A stretch of 64,000 nt of DNA from Aureitalea sp. L0-47 (GTDB lineage: Bacteria > Bacteroidota > Bacteroidia > Flavobacteriales > Flavobacteriaceae): the NCBI RefSeq assembly GCF_026126405.1, contig NZ_JAFMTQ010000007.1, positions 101,418 to 165,417 of the forward strand, written 5' to 3'. Shown piece by piece: positions 35,569 to 45,468 of this stretch; positions within the stretch are counted from its first letter, which is position 1; each line of letters begins with the position of its first letter. A program made the position numbers and the translations under genes. A model generated the notes under the pieces. The model saw only the letters and a list, made by a program, of their open reading frames with translations, had not been told where the DNA came from and did not search any database.

Positions 35569-37029
35569 TTGAGCGTATTCAGAAAACTCTTCAGGCAAAC
35601 TTTTATATACGGACTGGCCACCGTATTACCACGTGCCCTGGGAATTGTTCTTGTGCCCTTATATGTCTCCGTTCTCGGGAAGGAACAGTACGGAGTCTAT
35701 GCCACACTTATGGCATTCCTAATTCTGGGCAATGTGGTCCTGTCCTACGGTATGGAAACAGCCTTTTTCAGGTTTATCAACAAGCATGAAGAGAAGAAGA
35801 AGGAGGTACAGTCAACCGCCCTCACTTCCCTTGGCGTAAGCACTTTATTGTTTTTAGGAACAACTCTGTTGTTACGGGAGCAGATTTCAAACTTCCTCGA
35901 TTTCAGGATTGAATTTATCACTTATGGACTGCTTATCCTTGCCCTGGATGCCCTGGCCGTTCTTCCGTTTGCATGGTTTCGGGCCAATGAAAGGCCCATG
36001 CGTTATGCCCTCATCAAGATCTTTAACGTAGTGATCAATCTGGGCCTGAATCTGTTCTTCTTTCTGGTGCTGCCGCCCTTGGCAGAGGACTCGCCAGGCT
36101 CCTTCTGGAACAATATCCTGCTCACGGACACAAAAGTTGCCTATGTTTTCATTGCGAATCTTATCGCCAGCGCAATTACCTTATTGATCGTGTCTCCTTT
36201 GTACCTTCGAATTGGTTTCAGTTTCAACCTCGACATTTGGAAAGGGATGCTTCGTTACGCCATTCCGGTGCTGATTGCAGGGATCGCTTTTTCAATTAAT
36301 GAAGCCTTCGACAAGATATTACTGAACTACCTTCTACCTTCGGATATAGCGGAAGCGGAGGTTGGCGTATATGCGGCCTGCTATAAGTTAGGGGTATTTA
36401 TGACGCTCTTTGCAACAGCCTTCCGATTGGGAATCGAACCGTTTTTCTTCAATCATGCAAAAAAAGATAACGCCAAGGAAACCTACGCTACCATTACGAA
36501 GTATTTTGCCATTTTCGGCAGTGCTATTCTGCTATTTGTTATCGTTTACATCAACCTTTTCAAACGCGTCCTGATACCAGACCCCAGGTTCTGGGAGGCA
36601 TTGGTGATAGTTCCAATAATATTGCTCGCCAATCTGTGCCTGGGACTCTACCACAACCTTTCTGTATGGTATAAGGTTACCGACAGAACCCGTTACGGGG
36701 CCATTATCTCTGTGATAGGAGCTGTGATCACCCTGGCGTTAAACCTTGTTCTCATCCCGCTGATAAGCTATAAGGGCTCTGCTATCGCCACCCTGGCTGC
36801 CTATGGGAGCATGATGGTAATTTCGTATATCCTGGGACAGAGAAATTATGCCGTACCGTACAACTTGAAAAAGATAGGAGCATATGTAATTATTTCGATT
36901 GGATTTTCGGCCCTGTCCTTCTACGTTTTCAATGGAAATTTAATCATAGGAACAGCATTATTATTGGTATTTTTGCTTTGGATAGTAATTGCTGAAAAGA
37001 ACGACCTCAAGAGAATATTAAAAAGATGA
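35569..37029 (+). CDS. Lipopolysaccharide/oligosaccharide flippase-like protein (MOP superfamily)
   Basis: A 486-residue membrane protein with about 14 hydrophobic segments. The N-terminal [25 protein letters not shown] is the polysaccharide-synthesis flippase signature, and [21 protein letters not shown] opens the second half. The start is TTG at 35569. It differs from the flippase at 5892 and sits in a tight operon with dut and envelope genes; its stop overlaps dut as ATGA. A lipid II or glycan flippase role is possible; substrate unknown. Confidence 0.85.
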   Translation: MSVFRKLFRQTFIYGLATVLPRALGIVLVPLYVSVLGKEQYGVYATLMAFLILGNVVLSYGMETAFFRFINKHEEKKKEVQSTALTSLGVSTLLFLGTTLLLREQISNFLDFRIEFITYGLLILALDALAVLPFAWFRANERPMRYALIKIFNVVINLGLNLFFFLVLPPLAEDSPGSFWNNILLTDTKVAYVFIANLIASAITLLIVSPLYLRIGFSFNLDIWKGMLRYAIPVLIAGIAFSINEAFDKILLNYLLPSDIAEAEVGVYAACYKLGVFMTLFATAFRLGIEPFFFNHAKKDNAKETYATITKYFAIFGSAILLFVIVYINLFKRVLIPDPRFWEALVIVPIILLANLCLGLYHNLSVWYKVTDRTRYGAIISVIGAVITLALNLVLIPLISYKGSAIATLAAYGSMMVISYILGQRNYAVPYNLKKIGAYVIISIGFSALSFYVFNGNLIIGTALLLVFLLWIVIAEKNDLKRILKR

Positions 37030-37460
37030 AAATACGTATCGTAAACAAATCCGAACATCCCTTACCGAACTATGAAACCATCTTTTCTGCAGGAATGGAT
37101 CTAAGGGCAAATGTCCCCGAACCATCCACCTTGCAACCCCTCGAACGCGCAATCGTGAAAACCGGACTTTTTATTGAGCTCCCGGCGGGTTACGAAGCCC
37201 AGGTACGCCCAAGAAGTGGATTGGCAGCAAAGAAAGGGATAACGGTACTAAACACACCGGGCACTATAGATGCAGATTACAGAGGTGAAATTGGTGTGAT
37301 ACTGGTGAACCTTTCAAAAGAACCATTTACCATTGAGAACGGTGAACGAATCGCGCAATTGGTCATTGCCAAACACGAACGTGCTATCTGGGATGAAGTG
37401 GAAGTATTATCCGAAACGGAACGCGGAGCCGGAGGATTTGGAAGTACAGGAGTTAACTGA
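37026..37460 (+). CDS. dut: dUTP diphosphatase
   Basis: Hydrolyses dUTP to dUMP, keeping uracil out of DNA and feeding dTMP synthesis. The five trimeric dUTPase motifs are present: [41 protein letters not shown] and a C-terminal [10 protein letters not shown] arm. Full length at 144 residues. It overlaps the upstream flippase gene by four bases (ATGA), an unusual partner, so it is co-translated with envelope genes; the coupling may simply reflect operon stacking. Confidence 0.95.
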   Translation: MKIRIVNKSEHPLPNYETIFSAGMDLRANVPEPSTLQPLERAIVKTGLFIELPAGYEAQVRPRSGLAAKKGITVLNTPGTIDADYRGEIGVILVNLSKEPFTIENGERIAQLVIAKHERAIWDEVEVLSETERGAGGFGSTGVN

Positions 37461-37485
37461 TCATAAGAACTAAGAAATACAATCT

Positions 37486-38502
37486 ATGAAAATAATTGTC
37501 CCAATGGCAGGTCGTGGTTCTCGCCTCAGGCCTCATACCTTAACCATTCCGAAGCCCCTTATACCCGTAGCGGGAAGACCTATTGTTCATCAATTGGTGA
37601 CAGATATAGCATCCATTCTCGACGAAGAGATCGAGGAGATTGCCTTCATTCTTGGTGATCCGGCTTTTTTCGGAGATGATGTAGTGGAGAGTCTCACAGA
37701 TTTAGCAACGGGACTGGGGGCCAAATGCAGCATCTACCGCCAATTAATTCCGAAGGGAACAGGGCACGCCATTATGTGCGCCGAACCCTCACTTTCGGGA
37801 CCGGCCGTGATAGCATATGCCGATACGCTTATACGAGCCAATTTTGAATTGGACAAGGAAGTCGACAGTGTGATATGGACTAAGAAGGTAGCAAATCCCG
37901 AGGCATATGGCGTTGTTAAACTAAACGAAAGAGACGAGATCGTGGAATTGGTTGAAAAACCAGCCGAATTCGTTAGTGACCAGGCCGTAATTGGGATTTA
38001 TTATTTTAAAGATATCGTTGTACTGAAACGAGAACTTCAATATGTGTTGGACAATGACATTATCAAGGGAGGGGAATATCAGATCAATGATGGAATTTTG
38101 CGGATGATGGCCAATGGGAAAGTATTCAAAACAGGTACGGTTGATGAGTGGATGGACTGCGGAAACAAAGAGGTGACAGTTGAAACCAATGGTAAAATGC
38201 TGAAGTATCTTTCGGAAGATGGCCATAAACTGGTTTCGGAAAATGTGGTCCTGGACAATGCTACTATCATCGAACCCTGCTACATTGGCGAGAACGTTCA
38301 ATTAAAAAATTCAACCGTAGGTCCGTATGTATCTGTGGGAGAAGGCACAATAATTGAGGATACTACCGTTAAGAATAGTATAATTCAGAAACAGGCAGTA
38401 GTTAAAAGCGCTACCTTAGACAATGCAATGATTGGAAATCACGCCACCTTCGATGGCAACTTTACTACGATTAGCATTGGTGATTATTCAGAATTGAAAT
38501 GA
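37486..38502 (+). CDS. Sugar-phosphate nucleotidyltransferase with left-handed beta-helix
   Basis: A 338-residue NDP-sugar pyrophosphorylase: the N-terminal MAGRGSRLRPHTLTIPKPL is the nucleotide-binding loop, and the C-terminal third (about 250-335) holds hexapeptide-like repeats (VVLDNATIIEPCYIGENVQ, TVKNSIIQKQAVV). It is the long RmlA-like type, distinct from rfbA in this window, and could make dTDP-glucose, UDP-sugar or GDP-sugar. The stop overlaps the next start as ATGA. Context with a flippase and lipoproteins suggests it feeds envelope glycan synthesis; the nucleotide and sugar are not certain. Confidence 0.83.
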   Translation: MKIIVPMAGRGSRLRPHTLTIPKPLIPVAGRPIVHQLVTDIASILDEEIEEIAFILGDPAFFGDDVVESLTDLATGLGAKCSIYRQLIPKGTGHAIMCAEPSLSGPAVIAYADTLIRANFELDKEVDSVIWTKKVANPEAYGVVKLNERDEIVELVEKPAEFVSDQAVIGIYYFKDIVVLKRELQYVLDNDIIKGGEYQINDGILRMMANGKVFKTGTVDEWMDCGNKEVTVETNGKMLKYLSEDGHKLVSENVVLDNATIIEPCYIGENVQLKNSTVGPYVSVGEGTIIEDTTVKNSIIQKQAVVKSATLDNAMIGNHATFDGNFTTISIGDYSELK

Positions 38503-39869
38503 AATTAAAGTACATCTTATTCATCTTTCTTGCTGCTGGTTCATTTATAAGCAGTACAGAAACCTATGCCCAGGAGGAGGATGTTCCTACAGACGACTTA
38601 GGGGATGTAAGTGACGCCTTCCAGGATCATTTTTTCGAAGGCTTGAAGCAAAAAGGTATAGAGAACTACGAGCTAGCCCTTGCGTCTCTTAGAAAGGCGG
38701 AATTGGCTGCTAAAGGAGATCCTGTGAATACCGCAGTGGTTCAGTTTGAAATGGGAAAGAACCATGCTAAGCTTAAGCAGTACGAAGATGCGGAGCTCAT
38801 GTTCAAACAAGTGTTGACGAGCCAGGGAGAACGATTGGATGTGCTGGAAGCACTTTACGACGTCTACTACGAAGAACAAGACTATGACGCTGCGATTCCG
38901 TTAGTGGAGAAGCTGATCAAGTTCGATGGTGATTATCGTGAAGACCTGGCGAATTTGTATAGCCTTACCTCACAATACGAAAACGCGCTATCTCTACTGG
39001 ACGAACTAGATGAAGACTGGGGCGAGAGTGCCGTGAGGAATGCCTTGCGCAGACAGATATACAAAGCTACGGGAGATACCGAAGGAGCGATCTCTAATCT
39101 TGAAGAGAATATAGACAAGAACCCAAAGAAGGAACAGGATTATCTAAATCTCATCTTTCTGTACAGCGAACAGGGAGATTCTGAAAAAGCCTTCGAAACA
39201 GCAAAAGAATTGCTGCGCAACCAGCCGGATTCAAAATTGGTGCACCTGGCACTGTATAAATTCTATTTGGACGATGGAGATATTGAAAATGCGCTGAACT
39301 CAATGAACATTGTTTTTTCTGCTTCTGAAGTAGATAAGGAGGCAAAATACAGGGTGTTGAGCGACTTCATTGGTTTCGCTGCAGAAAACCCAGGACACGA
39401 AGCGCAGTTGGAAGCCGTGGTGGAGGAATTTAGCGAAGAGAATTCCGGGCAGGTATATGAACAACTGGGAGGTTACTTTGTCGCCAAGGGAGAAAAAGAA
39501 AAAGCATTGCAATTCTATGAAAGGGGAATGACAAAGGACCCGGACAATTACAGCCTGGTAAAGAATACCTTGTTGCTTCAAATCGAATTTTCGAAATTCG
39601 AGGATGTGGCCAGATCCAGTGAAGAAGCCCTGGAAATATTTCCGGCTCAGCCCTTACTTTACCTCATGAATGGGGTCGCAAATATACAGTTGGGAGAAAC
39701 GGACAAGGCAATCGAAAGCCTGGAGACGGGAATCGATTATTTACTGGATGACCCGAAAATGGAAAAGGATTTTTATGAACAGCTGAGTATGGCTTTCGAC
39801 AAAAAAGGCGATGCAGCCAAGTCGGCAAACTATGCTAAAAGAGCTTCAGAAATAAATATTGCGAATTAG
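38499..39869 (+). CDS. Tetratricopeptide-repeat envelope protein
   Basis: A 456-residue protein with a signal peptide (cleavage expected after TETYA) and about ten TPR-like helical repeats across residues 45-450, for example KGIENYELALASLRKAELAAKG and the repeated LxxxYxxxxDxxxA pattern. No lipobox is visible. TPR proteins of this type are periplasmic scaffolds. It is linked to the upstream gene by ATGA and to the DUF4292 gene with no gap, so it probably belongs to the same envelope assembly set. Confidence 0.8.
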   Translation: MKLKYILFIFLAAGSFISSTETYAQEEDVPTDDLGDVSDAFQDHFFEGLKQKGIENYELALASLRKAELAAKGDPVNTAVVQFEMGKNHAKLKQYEDAELMFKQVLTSQGERLDVLEALYDVYYEEQDYDAAIPLVEKLIKFDGDYREDLANLYSLTSQYENALSLLDELDEDWGESAVRNALRRQIYKATGDTEGAISNLEENIDKNPKKEQDYLNLIFLYSEQGDSEKAFETAKELLRNQPDSKLVHLALYKFYLDDGDIENALNSMNIVFSASEVDKEAKYRVLSDFIGFAAENPGHEAQLEAVVEEFSEENSGQVYEQLGGYFVAKGEKEKALQFYERGMTKDPDNYSLVKNTLLLQIEFSKFEDVARSSEEALEIFPAQPLLYLMNGVANIQLGETDKAIESLETGIDYLLDDPKMEKDFYEQLSMAFDKKGDAAKSANYAKRASEINIAN

Positions 39870-40649
39870 ATGAGACATTGGTTTTTAAATATCGTCCTCA
39901 TTTTGCTGCTGTTTTCCTGCCGTGGAGCCAAGGTGGTTAGTGGTTCTGAATTGGCGAATACCAGATTGCAGGCCAAAGAGATCATCGCAACTCATAACGA
40001 TGCATCTCCTAATTTTAAAACGCTCGCGGGAAGGATTAAGGTGCAGTACGAAGACGAGAAGAAATCTCAGAGTATTACCGTAAGTCTTCGAATGCAAAAA
40101 GACGAAAAGATCTGGATAAAAGCTTCATTATTAGGAATAACTCTCGCCAAAGTGATGGTTACTCCCGACAGTGTTCAATACTATGAAACATTATCGAACA
40201 CCTATTTCGATGGAGATTTTACCCTGCTGAGCAAATGGCTGGGGACAGAAGTCGATTTTGCAAAGACCCAGGCCATACTGCTGGGACAAGCCATGTTCGA
40301 TCTCAATAAAAGCTCCTATACTTCAGAAGTAGTGAACAATCAATACCGCTTATTGCCTAAGAGACAGTTGGAGAATTTCATTCACAGCCTGTTTTTGAAT
40401 CCGGATAATTTTAAAGTTGCTTCCGCATCCGTAACTCAGCCGTGGGACAACAGGGAGTTGAATGTCAATTACGGTCCTTACCAGCAGATAGACGGGAGGT
40501 ATTTCCCTTCGGAAGTTCTTATTAATACTTCGGAAGGCGAAGACCGGACGAAAGTAGAGGTAACCTACCGCAAGATCGACCTGGATGTGTCCATTTCCTT
40601 TCCCTTTTCAATACCCTCCGGGTACGAACAAATTGACCTCAGCCAATGA
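39870..40649 (+). CDS. DUF4292 family lipoprotein
   Basis: A 259-residue lipoprotein with lipobox LLFSC (Cys17) and the mature region FKTLAGRIKVQYEDEKKSQSITVSL. I recognise the DUF4292 family, which resembles LolA/LolB-like lipoprotein-sorting folds: a half-barrel with amphipathic strands. A role as an outer-membrane lipoprotein-handling factor is suggested by fold only. It starts one base after the TPR gene and overlaps the EnvC-like gene by ATGA. Confidence 0.82.
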   Translation: MRHWFLNIVLILLLFSCRGAKVVSGSELANTRLQAKEIIATHNDASPNFKTLAGRIKVQYEDEKKSQSITVSLRMQKDEKIWIKASLLGITLAKVMVTPDSVQYYETLSNTYFDGDFTLLSKWLGTEVDFAKTQAILLGQAMFDLNKSSYTSEVVNNQYRLLPKRQLENFIHSLFLNPDNFKVASASVTQPWDNRELNVNYGPYQQIDGRYFPSEVLINTSEGEDRTKVEVTYRKIDLDVSISFPFSIPSGYEQIDLSQ

Positions 40650-41878
40650 CGAATTGGAGAATTATAATAACGGTTCTGTTTTGTGTGCTGATAGGCTCAG
40701 TAAGTGTAGAAGCCCAATCTAAAAAGCAACAGGAACTCGAAGCAAAACGTCAGCAGATCATCGAAGAGATTAAGCAGATCAACTCTCTGCTCTTCAAGAC
40801 CAGGGGAGAAAAGAAATCGGTACTGAACCAGGTGGAAGACCTGGACCAACGTATCAGGGCCACCGAGAACCTCATCAGGGTGACTAATCAACAAGCCAAC
40901 TTACTTACGCGGGAGATCAATGATAACTTACGGAAGATTGAGTCCTTGCGAGACGAACTGAAAACGCTGAAAGAAGACTATGCTGCTATGATTCGGAAGT
41001 CGTATAGAAGCAAGTCTCAGCAAAGTAGAGTAATGTTTCTGCTATCTTCAGACGACTTTTTACAAGCATATAAGAGGCTTCAGTATATGAAACAATACGC
41101 CAAACATCGTAAAGCACAGGGAGATCGAATTAAAGAGAAAACTGAGCAACTACAGCTGCTAAATACGGGATTGCTGGAGCAGAAAAAACAAAAGCAGCTA
41201 CTTATCGATGAGAATAAGCGAACCAGGGTTACACTGGCAAAGGAAAAGAAAGACCAGGAAGCATTGATAGCGTCCTTGAGAAAGGATGAAGGAAAATTTG
41301 CCAGTCAGATACGCACAAAACAAAAAGAAGCGGATGCTATCGACAGGCAGATAGACGCCATTATTCGTGCAGCTATTGCTGAATCCAATAAAAGCAGCGA
41401 AACAAAAGTAACTAAAGGTACAGTGGAGACTTTCGCTCTTACTGCTGAGGCTAAGGCGCTTGCTGCTAATTTCAGCAATAACAAAGGAAAATTACCATGG
41501 CCGGTTGAAAAGGGGGTTGTAATACGGAGATATGGTAACCAAAGACACCCTCAACTTCCTAATGTAACTACATTCAGTAGTGGAGTTGAGATTGCTACCG
41601 AAAAGAGCACAAATGCAAGAGCGGTATTCGATGGTGTGGTCTTTCAGATCCAGAAAACGCGGCAGGGAACCAAAGCTGTTTATATCCGACACGGAAGTTA
41701 TATCAGCGTGTATTACAACATGGACAAGGTTACTGTTAAGACCGGGGATAAAGTAAAAACAAAGCAGGCAATAGGAACTATATTCACCAATGGATTATCC
41801 GGGAAGACGGTACTTAAATTTCTTATTTACCAGAACAGTACACGGATGAATCCTGCGGATTGGGTGTATCGAATGTAG
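40646..41878 (+). CDS. EnvC-like protein with a degenerate M23/LytM domain
   Basis: A 410-residue exported protein: signal peptide ending at VEAQ, a long coiled coil (about residues 25-240), then a LytM/M23 domain from about 295. Catalytic zinc ligands of M23 peptidases should be an HxxxD block and an HxH motif; here the corresponding segments read SSGVEIATEK and YIRHGSYISVYYNM, so most ligands are missing. As in E. coli EnvC, it is therefore likely an activator of an amidase for daughter-cell separation, not an enzyme. The coiled coil would bind FtsEX-type partners. It ends an operon at a bidirectional terminator. Confidence 0.85.
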   Translation: MTNWRIIITVLFCVLIGSVSVEAQSKKQQELEAKRQQIIEEIKQINSLLFKTRGEKKSVLNQVEDLDQRIRATENLIRVTNQQANLLTREINDNLRKIESLRDELKTLKEDYAAMIRKSYRSKSQQSRVMFLLSSDDFLQAYKRLQYMKQYAKHRKAQGDRIKEKTEQLQLLNTGLLEQKKQKQLLIDENKRTRVTLAKEKKDQEALIASLRKDEGKFASQIRTKQKEADAIDRQIDAIIRAAIAESNKSSETKVTKGTVETFALTAEAKALAANFSNNKGKLPWPVEKGVVIRRYGNQRHPQLPNVTTFSSGVEIATEKSTNARAVFDGVVFQIQKTRQGTKAVYIRHGSYISVYYNMDKVTVKTGDKVKTKQAIGTIFTNGLSGKTVLKFLIYQNSTRMNPADWVYRM

Positions 41879-41894
41879 GTTCGGTTATAGATAT

Positions 41895-41925
41895 AAAAAA
41901 AGGCAGCCAATTGGCTGCCTTTTTT
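41895..41925. terminator. Perfect bidirectional terminator between convergent genes
   Basis: A run of seven A, the 18-base perfect palindrome GGCAGCCAATTGGCTGCC (41902-41919) and six T form a symmetric hairpin that works on both strands. It ends the EnvC-like operon and the convergent S8 peptidase gene, which stops 18 bases away. Confidence 0.88.
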
Positions 41926-41942
41926 ATTTGAATTTATATCGG

Positions 41943-44684
41943 TTATCTCACTATCAATTTCTTGGTAGTAGATTGTCCGTCAACTTCAATAGTAACAAAG
42001 TAGATACCGGTTTTGTAGTTGGCAACATTCAATGTAGTTGAATTCGCACCAGCTTCAGCACTTACATTTTGTAGTGTTTGTCCCAGCATATTTGTTAGAG
42101 TTACTTCAAATGAACCGAAGTTTGCATCTGCCAATGAAATAGTTACTAATTCACTCGCAGGGTTCGGAGACATTGTGATGTTACCTAAGGTAGCATCGTC
42201 GATCCCTAGTGGGCTACAGTCTAGCAATCCGGCACTATGGAAACGTGCAACAGAACGAAGTGTTTTCCACCCCTCTGTATCGTTTCTAGCAACAACCGCA
42301 TACCAAAGATCTTCGTTTTCTCCATCAGCAATTGGTACGGTGATCTCGGTATTTGTTGTAGTACCCGCTACCTCCATGTATTTGTCACCAAGAAGATACA
42401 GATCGTACTCCTCTGTATCCGGAACAGCGGCCCATGTGAAAGTTGCTTCAGTCTCGCACACCTGAATAACATTTATTCCACTCACTATTTCTGCAAGGGA
42501 GAATACGTCATCACTGGTATCTGAGTATGAACCACTTGTGATTCTAATTAGAGTTTCACCACTAACTTCGCTAGGTGGGCTCCATGTGAATGTTGAAGCA
42601 GAAGCAGAAGCATTTCCGATGTTATTCCACGTTGAACCATTGTTCAATGAGTATTCAAGCGTGAAACCGGCTGCAGTATTAACTGCATCCCAGTGCAATC
42701 TGATAGAAGCAGCAGAATTGCTAAATGATTCTCCACCATTTGGATACGTCAACACAAGGTTGTCTGTGATAACTTCGTATACAACGTAGTATTCCTGAGG
42801 TCCTTGTGGCACATCGAAACCTGTGATTTCAACCTCGTAAGTTCCTGCTGCAGGATTGTTAAGTAATACTTGCTCAACATTGTTCAGACGATCAACTCCG
42901 TTTGTCGCTGGAGTATCAAGTGCAGTTGGATTTGGAGTACTATCCAATACCCATGGAAGATGAGTTGTATTTCCTGGATCTGTTACTACAAGATCAAGGT
43001 CATTTACTAAAGCAGGACTTGCTCCTGGCGTTGCCGCAGGATCAGACCAGTACACCATGAAACGAACCTGAGTTGTGTTAGCAGGAACGCTGATATTGTG
43101 TGTGTTCGAATTTCCTTGAGCTACGTTATCTGAAAGGTATCTTCCATCCTGGATAAGTTGTGCAGCACGGTTAGCGTTGATAAGTCCCCATCCGTATTTG
43201 AAGTCAGGACCTACATTACCCAATTCGTTTGCTGTATTCATCATGGCCGCTTTAATAAGCGCACCGTCCGGGAACGCACCACCGTTAGCATCCATATACA
43301 CCTGGTATAACTGAGCAGAAACACCGGCAATACCTGGTGCGGCCGCAGATGTACCACCAAATGTCTGGTATCCGTGGTTTTGGTTTGTAGAAACCTGTCC
43401 TTGTCCGTGAGCTGAGATATCCGGCTTGATACGACCATCATGCGCAGGACCACGGCTACTAGAGCTTACAAGAGCTCCATCTTCAAATAGGTTTGCAGTA
43501 GCGATAACATTCTTTCCTTGCTTGTGACCTCCAGTGATGTTACCCCACTGAGTTCCTGCACCATATCCACAGTTAAGTCCGTTAGAGTTACCTGCAGAGA
43601 ATACATGCAATAAGGATGGAATTGTGTTCGATTGTGTATCCACAGTTTGAGTAACAGTTGTATAACCTGCATTACATCCATTACTGTAGGATGAGTTTGT
43701 CACCTGAACGTCACCACTGTTGATTAAGTTCGTTGTAGCAGCATCAAGGAATGAAGAGTTGTAGAATACTACATATAGATCAGATCCGGCTGCCATTCCT
43801 CTGTTACCAGGAACCAGGTTACCAGCACCTGCCATGATACCGGAAACTCCGTCTCCGTGACTCTGCCCGTTTGCAGTCTGTCCTAATGGACCCATGTGTC
43901 TTCCTTCGAAGTCGATATGAGGACCAACTGGGCCGTCATCACGACAAAGAACACCTACACCTTCACCTGTGAAGTTATTTCCACCAGGAGTCTGTGTATC
44001 TAGTAAGTTTGCTCTGTGGATTGATCTTCCCTTATCACTATCCTTAACAGAAGGAGCGGTGATAACTTCAACCCACTTAACGTATGGCTGACTGGATAAT
44101 TCTTCCAGGCAATCGTTTGGAATAACAAGATCGATATTGTTGGATCCCGCATACTCAGTTCTTACAGAAATTTGCTGAGAAGCAAGATCTGTGATCACGT
44201 ATTGTGAATCTACATAAGGATAGTGCTGCAGGGTAACAACATAGTTGCTGCCGTCTGTAGCCCAGTTTCCAATGTTGCCGTTCTTCAGGTCCTGAGACAG
44301 TTTAAATCTGCCTTGGATAGGAACGATAGAACGAACACCGTTGTCCTTAAGAAACGCAACAGACGTATTTTGAGGGAAACGGAACACATAAGTGTGTTTT
44401 GGGATGTAGCTAATCAAGTCTAGACCGTTAGCTGCAAAATTGTCTTGTACGGCTTGAGATGGAGTTTCGTAAAACTGGATCCACCCGATGTAACCGTCAC
44501 GAAGATGAGCCGATTCCGGCATCTGGTTCCATTGGAACGTGTCGATGTTTTCCGGCATTTCAATCGTTTCATCCTGAAACGTGATTGTGTAAGGATTCTG
44601 GGCAAATGCAAAAGTACATGCAAGCGCTAACACCAAAAAACTTACACTTTTCCGACTAATCGAGAAAAAGGTAAATTTTTTCAT
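41943..44684 (-). CDS. Secreted S8 (subtilase) peptidase with T9SS type A sorting domain
   Basis: A 913-residue secreted protease. After a signal peptide (cleavage near FAFAQ) and a ~200-residue pro-region, the S8 catalytic triad appears as the Asp in RDDGPVG (about 247), the His in SHGDGVSG (about 274) and the Ser in GGTSAAAPG (about 440), with the oxyanion Asn in FSAGNSNG. A pre-peptidase-like C-terminal segment and a beta-sandwich with YPNGGESF and LEYSLNNGSTW follow. The C-terminus, SPNPASELVTISL to KKLIVR, is the T9SS type A sorting domain (Por secretion), so it is exported through the same system as PorW. It is cell-surface or secreted. Confidence 0.92.
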   Translation of the reverse strand: MKKFTFFSISRKSVSFLVLALACTFAFAQNPYTITFQDETIEMPENIDTFQWNQMPESAHLRDGYIGWIQFYETPSQAVQDNFAANGLDLISYIPKHTYVFRFPQNTSVAFLKDNGVRSIVPIQGRFKLSQDLKNGNIGNWATDGSNYVVTLQHYPYVDSQYVITDLASQQISVRTEYAGSNNIDLVIPNDCLEELSSQPYVKWVEVITAPSVKDSDKGRSIHRANLLDTQTPGGNNFTGEGVGVLCRDDGPVGPHIDFEGRHMGPLGQTANGQSHGDGVSGIMAGAGNLVPGNRGMAAGSDLYVVFYNSSFLDAATTNLINSGDVQVTNSSYSNGCNAGYTTVTQTVDTQSNTIPSLLHVFSAGNSNGLNCGYGAGTQWGNITGGHKQGKNVIATANLFEDGALVSSSSRGPAHDGRIKPDISAHGQGQVSTNQNHGYQTFGGTSAAAPGIAGVSAQLYQVYMDANGGAFPDGALIKAAMMNTANELGNVGPDFKYGWGLINANRAAQLIQDGRYLSDNVAQGNSNTHNISVPANTTQVRFMVYWSDPAATPGASPALVNDLDLVVTDPGNTTHLPWVLDSTPNPTALDTPATNGVDRLNNVEQVLLNNPAAGTYEVEITGFDVPQGPQEYYVVYEVITDNLVLTYPNGGESFSNSAASIRLHWDAVNTAAGFTLEYSLNNGSTWNNIGNASASASTFTWSPPSEVSGETLIRITSGSYSDTSDDVFSLAEIVSGINVIQVCETEATFTWAAVPDTEEYDLYLLGDKYMEVAGTTTNTEITVPIADGENEDLWYAVVARNDTEGWKTLRSVARFHSAGLLDCSPLGIDDATLGNITMSPNPASELVTISLADANFGSFEVTLTNMLGQTLQNVSAEAGANSTTLNVANYKTGIYFVTIEVDGQSTTKKLIVR

Positions 44685-44764
44685 AGTTGATTTTTTAGAA
44701 AAGTTTAAAGTTAGAATTTTAATAATGAATGGTTCTTAAATGTGCTAATTTTACTTAAGAACAT

Positions 44765-44772
44765 CAAATATA
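44765..44772 (-). promoter_or_regulatory. -7 element upstream of the S8 peptidase gene
   Basis: On the minus strand TATATTTG matches TAnnTTTG, about 80 bases before the start codon. No TTG lies at the expected -33 position. The rest of the 206-base gap (44685-44890) is AT-rich without other clear structure. Confidence 0.35.
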
Positions 44773-44890
44773 TTCAAAAGTCACAAAAAAAACATAGTAA
44801 AAATCGTTAAAATCGAATATTCCTTGAATGAAGAAAAAAATGATAATTGCCTCGGCTTGAAGGTTATCTGCCCATTCTGAAACATTCAGA

Positions 44891-45403
44891 CTATTCTTCA
44901 AAAATAGCCTTTAGTTCTGTAGCTTTATGAGGTTCGAGTTTGCCAGCGAGAACTAAACTCAGTTGTCTTCGTCTCAACGCCGCTTTATATCGTTCTTTTT
45001 CAAGGTCGGTTTGTGGAACTAATTCCGGCACGGGTACTGGACTACCTATTTCATTAACAGCTACAAAAGTGTAGATACCTTCATTCGCTTTAGAGCGCAT
45101 TCCGCTTTCCCTATCTTCAATCCAAACATCCATAAATACTTCCATGGAACTCTTAAATGCACGGGAAACTTTGGCTTCAACAGTAACCACGCTGCCTAAA
45201 GGGATCATTTTGCTGAAAGCAACATGATTCACTGAAGCTGTAACCACAATACGTCGGCTGTGTCTCCTCGCTGCTATACTGGCTGCTCTGTCCATCCTGG
45301 CCAACAATTCGCCACCAAACATATTGCCTATGGGATTGGTTTCGCTGGGCAGAACAAGATCTGTAATTATAGTCTTAGAATCTTCGGGATGCTTAACTTC
45401 CAT
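44891..45403 (-). CDS. Acyl-CoA thioesterase, hotdog fold
   Basis: A 170-residue cytoplasmic thioesterase of the YciA/BACH group. NPIGNMFGGELLARMDRAA holds the conserved Asp of the active site; SVNHVAFSKMIPLGSVVTVEAKVSR is the central hotdog strand; FVAVNE is typical. It hydrolyses acyl-CoA, with a preference that cannot be told from sequence. It stands alone between the S8 peptidase gene and the SPOR protein gene, with a -7-like element 14 bases upstream. Confidence 0.9.
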   Translation of the reverse strand: MEVKHPEDSKTIITDLVLPSETNPIGNMFGGELLARMDRAASIAARRHSRRIVVTASVNHVAFSKMIPLGSVVTVEAKVSRAFKSSMEVFMDVWIEDRESGMRSKANEGIYTFVAVNEIGSPVPVPELVPQTDLEKERYKAALRRRQLSLVLAGKLEPHKATELKAIFEE

Positions 45404-45417
45404 AAAACAAATTTTTG

Positions 45418-45425
45418 CAAAGTTA
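45418..45425 (-). promoter_or_regulatory. -7 element upstream of the thioesterase gene
   Basis: On the minus strand TAACTTTG fits the TAnnTTTG consensus, 14 bases before the ATG at 45403. No TTG is found at -33, so it is a one-box match. Confidence 0.35.
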
Positions 45426-45468
45426 CATTTGTTTTAATGGAATGCGTATTAAGGAAAGTATAATTTGA

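Noticed and set aside
40646..41878. Active M23 endopeptidase
   Set aside because: The zinc-binding HxxxD and HxH motifs are replaced, so the protein is described as EnvC-like and non-catalytic.
44876..44890. TCTGAA-ACA-TTCAGA hairpin at the thioesterase end
   Set aside because: Only six base pairs with a three-base loop and no T-tract on the minus strand; too weak to call a terminator.
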